From positions 5,766,001 to 5,830,000 of the forward strand of contig NZ_JALDST010000001.1 of NCBI RefSeq assembly GCF_022747945.1: a stretch of DNA of 64,000 nt, read 5' to 3'. How positions within the stretch are numbered: the first letter of the stretch is position 1; the number at the start of each line of letters is the position of its first letter. Source of the stretch: Micromonospora sp. R77 (GTDB lineage Bacteria; Actinomycetota; Actinomycetes; Mycobacteriales; Micromonosporaceae). A program made the position numbers and the translations under genes. This document shows positions 58,240 through 64,000 of the stretch, piece by piece. The notes beneath the pieces are model-generated. The model had not been told where the DNA came from, did no database searches, and was given only the letters and a program-made list of their open reading frames with translations.

Positions 58240-59472
58240 GTGCAGCTTCGGTACAACTTCCGCGTCTACCCGACGACGGGCCAGCAGATTCAACTGGCGA
58301 AGGCGTTCGGGTGTGCGCGGGTGGTGTTCAACGACGGGCTGCGCCTGCGCCAGCAGGCCCGCGAGGCGGGCGAGAAGTACGTTTCTGACGGGGAGTTGTC
58401 GCGGCGGATCATCACCGAGGCGAAGGCGACCGCAGAGCGTGCCTGGTTGGGCGAGGTCTCCGCGGTAGTGTTGCAGCAGGCCTTGGCGGATCTGAACAAC
58501 GCGTACCGCAACTTCTTCGCCTCGGTTATGGGTAAGCGCAAGGGTCGCAAATTTGCCCCGCCGAGGTTTCGGTCGCGTAAGGACAATCGGCAGGCGATCA
58601 GGTTTACGAAAAACTCCCGGTTCAAGGTCCTCGACAATGGCCGCCTACGTCTGCCGAAGATTGGCGACGTTGAGGTGCGCTGGTCGCGAAGCCTGCCGTC
58701 CGGTCCGTCCTCGGTCACGGTGATCAAGGACGCGGCGGGTCGGTACTTTGCGTCGTTCGTCGTGCAGGCCACGGACGTGCCACTTCCCGAGACAGGCTCT
58801 GAGGTTGGCATCGACCTCGGACTGACCCACTTCGCTGTGCTGTCGGATGGCACGAAGGTCGCGGCGCCGAAGTTCCTGCGTCGGGCCGCCCGCAAGCTCA
58901 AGCGGCTGCAACAGGATCTCTCCCGCAAGCAGCGCGGGAGTCAGAACCGCAAGAAGGCCGTTGTCAAGGTCGCTCGCGCTCATGCGCGGGTGGCCGACAC
59001 GCGGCGGGACTGGCAGCACAAGCTGTCCACGAAGATTATCCGCGACAACCAAGCGGTGTATGTCGAGGACCTTGCCGTTGCCGGTCTCTGCCGGACCCGG
59101 CTCGCGAAGTCCGTGCACGACGCCGGATGGGCCGCCTTCACCGCCATGTTGGAGTACAAGGCCGCCCGGTACGGGCGCACTTTCGGCAGGGTGAACCGGT
59201 GGTTCCCGTCCACCCGGATGTGCTCGGCATGTGGCCGCGTCAACGAGAAGATGGGGCTGAACGTCCGGTCGTGGGACTGCCCCTGCGGCAGCCGCCACGA
59301 CCGGGACCACAACGCCGCCATCAACGTGTTGGCCGCCGGGCAGGCGGACAACTCAAACGACCGTGGAGCGCAGGTAAGACCGGGACTCGTCCCGGCACCG
59401 CGCGGCGAAGCGGTAACCCACCCGGACGCCGCGCGGCCCACGTGCAGCGTGGAGGGAATCCCCGTCTTTTAG
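58240..59472 (+). CDS. tnpB: TnpB RNA-guided endonuclease (OrfB), copy 2
   Basis: This 410-residue protein is colinear with copy 1. The RuvC triad is intact at Asp192 (GIDLGL), Glu276 (VYVEDL) and Asp356 (DRDHNAA), and the zinc ribbon CSACGR/CPCG is present. The N-terminal region differs in many residues (YNFRVYPTTGQQIQLAKAFG) while the C-terminal third is almost the same. Start GTG at 58240 corresponds to copy 1. Its conservation beside a dead tnpA suggests the nuclease is kept by its own activity, since TnpB cutting of the empty site favours element retention. The stop codon lies in the right-end hairpin loop. Confidence 0.93.
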   Translation: MQLRYNFRVYPTTGQQIQLAKAFGCARVVFNDGLRLRQQAREAGEKYVSDGELSRRIITEAKATAERAWLGEVSAVVLQQALADLNNAYRNFFASVMGKRKGRKFAPPRFRSRKDNRQAIRFTKNSRFKVLDNGRLRLPKIGDVEVRWSRSLPSGPSSVTVIKDAAGRYFASFVVQATDVPLPETGSEVGIDLGLTHFAVLSDGTKVAAPKFLRRAARKLKRLQQDLSRKQRGSQNRKKAVVKVARAHARVADTRRDWQHKLSTKIIRDNQAVYVEDLAVAGLCRTRLAKSVHDAGWAAFTAMLEYKAARYGRTFGRVNRWFPSTRMCSACGRVNEKMGLNVRSWDCPCGSRHDRDHNAAINVLAAGQADNSNDRGAQVRPGLVPAPRGEAVTHPDAARPTCSVEGIPVF

Positions 59473-59479
59473 GGCGGGG
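59460..59479 (+). ncRNA. Right-end hairpin, 3' part of putative omega/reRNA, copy 2
   Basis: CCCCGTCT-TTTA-GGGCGGGG forms the same 8-bp stem as copy 1 with a compensated pair and two G-U type pairs. A CCGGGAC/GTCCCGG stem is again present upstream near 59385. The guide would be read from CACCTTGACATCGAG immediately to the right. Confidence 0.6.
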
Positions 59480-59489
59480 AGGATGTCAA

Positions 59490-59675
59490 CACCTTGACAT
59501 CGAGACCGACGACGTCCACGCCGAGGTGGACCGGCTGCTCGCGCTCGGTGCCACCCGGGTCTCCCAGTGGCAGGAGTGCCACGTGCTGCGTGCCCCGAGC
59601 GGGCACCTGCTCTGCGTGATCCCGGTGGCCGGCGACCCGGCGTCGTTCGCGGCGACCGCCCGCCGCTGGGACTGA
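59490..59675 (+). pseudogene. VOC family protein, 3' fragment
   Basis: This is the C-terminal half of the split VOC gene: HLDIETDDVHAEVDRLLALGATRVSQWQECHVLRAPSGHLLCVIPV. It contains the second beta-alpha-beta unit with metal-site-like Glu and His positions. It has no start of its own. The gene ends before a strong hairpin shared with the convergent GH81 gene. Confidence 0.85.
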
Positions 59676-59688
59676 CCCACCGACGCGC

Positions 59689-59724
59689 GACGCCCCGACC
59701 GCCGGGTGTGGCGGTCGGGGCGTC
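59689..59724. terminator. Bidirectional hairpin terminator
   Basis: A perfect 15-bp stem, GACGCCCCGACCGCC with its complement, and a 6-nt loop lie between the convergent VOC fragment and the GH81 gene. Confidence 0.85.
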
Positions 59725-59737
59725 CTCGTGCGTCAGG

Positions 59738-62700
59738 TCACCCGGTGTACGGGAGGGTGACCTTCGACTGGTTGCCGGTGCCGAGGGTGGTCGGGGTGCT
59801 GCCGATGGCGTTCCAGACCTCGACCTTCACCGTGCCGCCGGCCAGGTTCCCGAGCGTGCCGACGCCCGAGTAGAGGCCCTTGGTGTCGGTGTAGTGCTCC
59901 ATGCCGGTGACCGGGTCGGTGGCGTAGTAGTTGTACGTCTCCACCCGGTCGAAGCTGCCGTCACCGGTCAGGTCGTAGGAGACCCGCACGTGGGTGCCGT
60001 CACCGACGCCGGTGCCGGCGTCCAGGAGCAGGTCGAACTTGGTCTGCCCGCCGTTGTACGTCGCGGTGACCCCGGTGGCGGTGTAGACCAGCGGGTTGTG
60101 CGGCGTGCCGACCCAGTTGCCGTTGGCGGCGCTGACGGTGGCCGTGCCGGCGGCGCCGGCCGTGCCGGACAGCTGGGTGCTGCCCTGCAGGTACATGTCG
60201 CCGGCGAAGGCGGTCGGGTCACCGGTGGGCGGCGGGGTGGTGGTGGGTGCGGTCCCGTCGTACGGCATCACGAGCTGGGACTGGTTGCCGATGCCCAGGT
60301 TGACCGCGCCGCTGCCGATGGCGTTCCAGACCTCCACCTTGACCGTGCCGCCGGCCAGGTTGCCGAGCGTGCCGGTGGCCGACTTCAGGCCCTGGGTCTG
60401 CTTGTAGTGCTCCACGCCGGTGACCGGGTCGGTGGCGTAGTAGCTGTAGGTCTCCACCCGGTCGAAGCTGCCGTCGCCGGTGAGGTCGTACGACACCCGG
60501 GCCTGGATGCCGTTGCCGACCGAGGTGCCGGCGTCGACGGCCAGGTCGAACGCGGTGGTCCCACCGTTGTAGGCGCCGGTCAGCCCGGTGGCGGTGAACA
60601 CCTGCGGGTTGGTCGGCGTGCCGTCGTGTGTGCCGTTGGCGGCGGCCACCGAGACCGTCCCGTTGGTGCCCGCGGTGCCGCCCAGGGCGCCGTCGGCCAG
60701 CAGGTACTGCGTCGGGCTGAGCGGCGTCGCCGGCGGCGTGCTGGTCGTCGGGGTCGGGGTCGGGGTGGGCGGCGTGGTGACCGACGGGCTCGGGGTCGGG
60801 CTGGTCGGGGTGGGCGACGGCGTGTCGGTCGGCGTGGTCGGCGGGGTGGTCGGGACCACCACGCCACCGGTGGCGCTGCCACCGCTCCAGGTCAGTGCCC
60901 CGGAGGTCACCGTCTTGCCGGCCGGCACGGCCAGCTTCGTACCGTCGGAGAAGGTCACCGTCAGCGGCTCGGCGGTGATGTTCGACGCCACGTAGGTGCG
61001 GGCCGTGCCCTTCTTGAACACCTTGGCCAGCGGGTGGTTCGCGGTGATCGAGGTGTCCACGTTGCCCAGCGCGGCGAGGTTGCGGATCCAGTGGAACGTG
61101 TGCGCCTTGCTCTCGCCCTCCTCGCTGGCGAAGGTGCTGTTCGCTCGGAAGTTCGCCAGCGCCTTGTCGCCGTCACCGAGGGCCTGGAACTCCCAGATGA
61201 TGTCCTGCCACACGCTCGGCGGACCGCCCTTGTTGGTGACCAGCTCGTTGTAGTTGGCCAGCACGTACGCCGGGTCGTTGCCCAGGTAGAAGTGGCCGCC
61301 GGTGATCGGCAGCATGTTGATGCCCTGGATCATCTCGGGTGCCGAGGAGAACCAGGTGGCGTACGCGCCGCCGTCACCCCACACCATGCCGACCGTCTTG
61401 TGGCCGAAGGCGGCGGGGAAGTTCTCGTCGTGCACGTCGAACCAGTACTCGGAGATCGCCGCGGACTGGGTGGTCCAGATGAAGACCCCGGCGTCGCGTA
61501 CGGCGGTGTTGCCGGTCGCCTGGCCCCATTGGATCAGGGCGTTGGCGAAGTTCATGCCCTCCGAGGAGGACTCCTGGTTGTTGCCGGCGAAGAAGCAGGC
61601 CAGGCCGGAGGCCCAGTCGTGGCCGGCGTAGATGTCGAAGTCCCGCAGGTAGGGGAAGCGGGCGTCGGACCGGTCGTAGTTGTTGGCGTCGCGGATCAGC
61701 ATGTCGACCATGCCGCCGTACTTGGTGGTGGAGGCCCAGGTCGGGTCGAACTTGGCCACCGTGGCCGCCGCGGCGATGAAGTAGCCGTAGTGGAAGTGGT
61801 GGTCGTTCAGGTCCTCGTCGGAGAAGTACGAGGCGGGGTAGCCGATCAGGGTGCCCCAGTTCTTGTCGTAGTAGAACAGCTGGCTGGTCTCGCCGGAGCC
61901 GGCGGTCAGCCAGTTGGTGAGCCGCGTCTTCATGGCGGTCACCGCCGCGTCCCGGACTGTGGTCAGGCCGAGCTGGTCGGCGATCTCGGCGACCCGGGCG
62001 GCCCGGCCGAGGCCCTTGCCCGCCCAGTAGGTGTCCTGGCCGCTGATCCCCTCCGGGTTGGCCAGTTCGGCGTTGAGGTAGTTGGTGATGGTGGTGAGGT
62101 CGGCGCCCGAGGAGTCGCCCACCGCCGGCACCTCCGGCAGCACGCCGGTGTACTTCATGCTGGTGGTGAAGGAGGCGACCCCGGTCAGGGTCCGCATCGC
62201 GCCGCGCGGCGAGACGTAGGTGGGGGTGATCGGGGTGGCGCCGACGAGGCTGCGCCACTGGTGCGGGTAGAGGGACACCACCGTCTTGGTCTCGGTGCCC
62301 TCGCGCGGGGTGGTGGTTAAGGCGTACGTCGTGCGGACCGTGCTGGTCGCCGGGTCGTACGTGTAGGTCATCTTGGTGCCGGTGACGTGGGCGTGGGCGT
62401 ACTTGCCGTACTCGGCCGCGAGGGCGGCCTTGTCGGCGCCGCCGGGCAGCACCGCGACGGAGAAGTAGCCCTTGCCGCCCAGCGTCGAGCTGATGCCCGC
62501 GCCGGCCACGGTCCAGCTGGCGCCGGTCGGGGCGTACGCGACGTAGTCGTGGCCGCTGACCGTGAAGCCGATCATCGAGCCGGAGTTGGCCCAGACGGTC
62601 GGCGCCGCGGCGGCGGTGATCTGCGCGTTGCCGCCGGTGATCTGGTAGTAGCTGAACGGCAGGCCGTGCCCGATGGTCGCCCGCATGGTGCGCGCGCCGT

Positions 62701-63268
62701 CGTTCCAGTCCGCGGTGACCGTCCAGTCGGTCCAGTCGGCGGCCTTGACGATCGGCGCGCCGAGCCCGGCGACCCCGACCCGGATGTCCTCGGTGTACGG
62801 GTAGTGGTACTCACCCGTTCCGGTGGCGGTGCCGCTGATCGCCGGCGTGGTGGTGTACGACAGCCCCAGCCCGTTGTTCTCGGCGTGGTACGCCAGCGGG
62901 TGCGCCATCATGTTCTCGCTGGTGGCGCAGTTGTTGCGCTTCCACAGCAGCGACGACCACCAGTCGTTGGTGGGGATGGCGCCCTTCGGGGCGTCGGCGG
63001 TGACGAAGAGCCGCGGGTTGGTGCTGATGGTGCCGCAGCCCTTGGGCAGCGCGCCGCCGGGCGGCAGGGTCTCGGTGTAGCTGCCGGCGCCGACGGTGCC
63101 GGCCTCGGCGGTGCCGCCACCGGCGACCACGACGCCGAGCACACCGGCGGCGAGGAACGAGGCGGTGGCGAGTGCGAGGGCGCGCAGGCCCCGGGTGCGG
63201 TGGGTGGGCGGTACGGGAGTGGTCAGTGGACTGCCACCGGGGGAGTGGTCCCGGAGGGGAGGTGTCAT
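59738..63268 (-). CDS. Secreted GH81 endo-beta-1,3-glucanase with two C-terminal modules
   Basis: This exported endo-beta-1,3-glucanase has 1176 residues. A signal peptide (to about 58, after an N-terminal extension) is followed by the GH81 catalytic region of about 700 residues. That region carries PTNDWWSSLLWKR, SDEDLNDHHFHYGYF (conserved Asp) and GNNQESSSEGMNFANALIQWG, where the family's catalytic glutamates lie. A Pro/Thr/Ser linker leads to two tandem modules of about 125 residues with near-identical blocks (ARVSYDLTGDGSFDRVETY and GNLAGGTVKVEVWNAIGS), probably glucan-binding. The ATG at 63268 follows GAAGGGGA. Two LacI-type palindromes lie upstream. It fits with the GH16 and GH3 enzymes for use of fungal or algal beta-1,3-glucan. 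Confidence 0.93.
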   Translation of the reverse strand: MTPPLRDHSPGGSPLTTPVPPTHRTRGLRALALATASFLAAGVLGVVVAGGGTAEAGTVGAGSYTETLPPGGALPKGCGTISTNPRLFVTADAPKGAIPTNDWWSSLLWKRNNCATSENMMAHPLAYHAENNGLGLSYTTTPAISGTATGTGEYHYPYTEDIRVGVAGLGAPIVKAADWTDWTVTADWNDGARTMRATIGHGLPFSYYQITGGNAQITAAAAPTVWANSGSMIGFTVSGHDYVAYAPTGASWTVAGAGISSTLGGKGYFSVAVLPGGADKAALAAEYGKYAHAHVTGTKMTYTYDPATSTVRTTYALTTTPREGTETKTVVSLYPHQWRSLVGATPITPTYVSPRGAMRTLTGVASFTTSMKYTGVLPEVPAVGDSSGADLTTITNYLNAELANPEGISGQDTYWAGKGLGRAARVAEIADQLGLTTVRDAAVTAMKTRLTNWLTAGSGETSQLFYYDKNWGTLIGYPASYFSDEDLNDHHFHYGYFIAAAATVAKFDPTWASTTKYGGMVDMLIRDANNYDRSDARFPYLRDFDIYAGHDWASGLACFFAGNNQESSSEGMNFANALIQWGQATGNTAVRDAGVFIWTTQSAAISEYWFDVHDENFPAAFGHKTVGMVWGDGGAYATWFSSAPEMIQGINMLPITGGHFYLGNDPAYVLANYNELVTNKGGPPSVWQDIIWEFQALGDGDKALANFRANSTFASEEGESKAHTFHWIRNLAALGNVDTSITANHPLAKVFKKGTARTYVASNITAEPLTVTFSDGTKLAVPAGKTVTSGALTWSGGSATGGVVVPTTPPTTPTDTPSPTPTSPTPSPSVTTPPTPTPTPTTSTPPATPLSPTQYLLADGALGGTAGTNGTVSVAAANGTHDGTPTNPQVFTATGLTGAYNGGTTAFDLAVDAGTSVGNGIQARVSYDLTGDGSFDRVETYSYYATDPVTGVEHYKQTQGLKSATGTLGNLAGGTVKVEVWNAIGSGAVNLGIGNQSQLVMPYDGTAPTTTPPPTGDPTAFAGDMYLQGSTQLSGTAGAAGTATVSAANGNWVGTPHNPLVYTATGVTATYNGGQTKFDLLLDAGTGVGDGTHVRVSYDLTGDGSFDRVETYNYYATDPVTGMEHYTDTKGLYSGVGTLGNLAGGTVKVEVWNAIGSTPTTLGTGNQSKVTLPYTG

Positions 63269-63328
63269 GGGGGGTTCCCCTTCACTGTCAGGGATCGGGG
63301 TAGGTGGGGTGCGGATCGAGGAGCGTCG

Positions 63329-63342
63329 AGAGAGCGCTCTCT
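63329..63342. promoter_or_regulatory. LacI-type operator O1 upstream of GH81 gene
   Basis: AGAGAGCGCTCTCT is a perfect 14-bp palindrome 61 bp upstream of the GH81 start. It shares the AGCGCT core with the operator at 646-657. It is one of a pair spaced 66 bp centre to centre. Confidence 0.7.
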
Positions 63343-63393
63343 TGAGGTGCGAGGTTAGGTTTCGGTTACCGGCACGTCAATGGCTGATGACGA

Positions 63394-63409
63394 GAGAGAG
63401 CGCTCTCTC
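63394..63409. promoter_or_regulatory. LacI-type operator O2 upstream of GH81 gene
   Basis: GAGAGAGCGCTCTCTC is a perfect 16-bp palindrome. With O1 it brackets a less GC-rich stretch (GGTTAGGTTTCGGTTACC) that probably holds the promoter. This is the arrangement used for repression by looping. Confidence 0.7.
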
Positions 63410-63615
63410 GAAGCTGTCACCCGGGCGCTCCGCGCTACGCCTTCCGGCTCTTCAGCAGGGAAGATGATCGATGCCATGATCCACTAGGGAGGGTGTCGCA
63501 TCGGCGAAACACGTCGGAAATTTTTTGCCGGTCGATGGCGGTGTCGCCCGTGGGCGCGCTCCCGACCGCGATCACTGGCCGGCGCGTACCCGCTGACCCG
63601 GACCCACCGGGAGCG
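63410..63615. other. Gene-less remainder of the GH81 / surface protein intergenic region
   Basis: Beyond the operators, 63410-63615 contains a short AT run (GGAAATTTTTTG near 63509-63520) and no convincing coding sequence. It lies downstream of the surface-protein gene, but I see no clear hairpin for it. Confidence 0.4.
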
Positions 63616-64000
63616 TCACCGCTGCGGTCCCGGCGGCTCGGAGCGGCGTCGCCGCCGTGCCAGCAGGGCGATCGCCCCCAGCGCGCCGCCCAGCACGACC
63701 GCTGCGCCGGCCGGCAACCACCCGGACCGGCCGGTCGGCGAGGTCCGCGTGGCGGCGGCCGACGACGCCAACGGCGGATCGGCGGGCGCCGTCGTCGCCC
63801 CGGGCAGCAGATATGCGTTGCTGGCGACCAGGGCGCTGCCCGCCGTCGTCTCCACCGAGGTGACCGTGACCCGGTTGCGGACCAGCGTGCCGGGCGGGGA
63901 TCCCGGCCGGACCAGCCCGGTGACGGTGATCCGGGGCGGCCCCTGTGCGCCACCGAGCCGCAGGTCACCCAGTTCGCAGACGACCGTCCGCGGGGAGACG
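63616..64000 (-). CDS. C-terminus of a membrane-anchored surface protein (start outside window)
   Basis: This is the last 128 codons of a gene that begins beyond the right edge. The visible part has an exported beta-rich segment (DLRLGGAQGPPRITVTGLVRPGSPPGTLVRNRVTVTSVETTAGS) like the DUF11/conserved-repeat surface modules. A Pro/Ser/Thr-rich spacer, one membrane helix (LPAGAAVVLGGALGAIALLA) and a basic RRRRR cytoplasmic end follow. There is no LPxTG before the helix, so it is probably held by the helix itself. The stop at 63616 is clear. Function is unknown; it resembles wall-spanning adhesin-like proteins. Confidence 0.75.
   Translation of the reverse strand, partial: VSPRTVVCELGDLRLGGAQGPPRITVTGLVRPGSPPGTLVRNRVTVTSVETTAGSALVASNAYLLPGATTAPADPPLASSAAATRTSPTGRSGWLPAGAAVVLGGALGAIALLARRRRRSEPPGPQR

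Larger units (their letters stand above)
57730..59489. mobile_element. IS200/IS605-type insertion sequence, copy 2
   Basis: This 1760-bp element of the same family as 21168-22943 is likewise inserted after CTAC and ends in TCAA. The left end keeps the outer GCGGGCC/GGCCCGC stem, but the inner hairpin is weaker. tnpA is decayed while tnpB is intact. The last 450 bp are nearly identical to copy 1, whereas the first two-thirds are visibly diverged, so the copies are related but mosaic. The insertion splits a VOC family gene. Confidence 0.9.

Noticed and set aside
59567..62320. 917-codon open frame antisense to the GH81 gene
   Set aside because: It shows only shadow composition (Val/Gly/Arg repeats), while the GH81 frame carries a complete enzyme.

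Overview
The window is very GC-rich, gene-dense DNA with frequent GTG and some TTG starts and GGAGG-type ribosome sites. Gene content (Rpf with a c-di-AMP riboswitch, PknG/GlnX/GlnH, a SapB-type lanthipeptide locus, DUF574 methyltransferase, CGNR protein, many secreted hydrolases) points to a filamentous actinobacterium, most likely Micromonosporaceae. That placement is inference from content, not from a marker gene.

Layout. 0-9 kb: a GH16 glucanase (partial) diverges from a GH3 glucosidase over a perfect GGGAGCGCTCCC operator; then an SGNH esterase, an MFS exporter, smpB, a secreted Cys-repeat protein and a frameshifted secreted subtilase. 9-18 kb: a GntR / fatty acid hydroxylase / lysoplasmalogenase operon that looks like ether-lipid turnover, htpG, a SnoaL-like plus MFS operon, and a divergent LuxR-type ATPase regulator. 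18-24.4 kb: a second GH3 enzyme, a riboswitch-controlled Rpf, a radical SAM/SPASM gene split by an IS200/IS605-type element, and a YbaB-like gene. 24.4-36.2 kb: an M4 protease, then a six-gene operon glnX-glnH-unknown-pknG-VWA-STAND NTPase. 36-47.4 kb: PhzF-like, DUF1330, nadC, MarR plus MFS, a CaiB-type CoA-transferase, a class A PBP, a DUF574 methyltransferase, a DAG kinase-like protein and a nucleotidyltransferase. 47.5-54.5 kb: a complete SapB-like class III lanthipeptide locus (response regulator, two ABC half-transporters, two precursor peptides, LanKC). 54.7-64 kb: an S1 protease, a LacI regulator divergent from a CGNR gene, a VOC gene split by the second IS copy, a GH81 beta-1,3-glucanase behind two AGAGAGCGCTCTCT-type operators, and the end of a membrane-anchored surface protein.

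How the genes fit. GH16, GH3 and GH81 together would degrade beta-1,3-glucan, and the palindromes with an AGCGCT core suggest LacI-family control. The two IS copies can be aligned to each other and to their restored host genes. This fixes their ends (after CTAC, ending TCAA) and hence the predicted TnpB target motif and guide sequences. The PknG operon is the best candidate for an under-described system: an extracellular amino-acid sensing module coupled to a kinase, a VWA protein and a NACHT/STAND-like NTPase.

Caution. Many genes carry one-base frame breaks in G/C runs (subtilase, LuxR ATPase, both ABC transporters, the gene before pknG, the pknG N-terminus, the STAND NTPase, the CoA-transferase). 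Their number and placement suggest sequencing or assembly indels at least as much as true pseudogenes.
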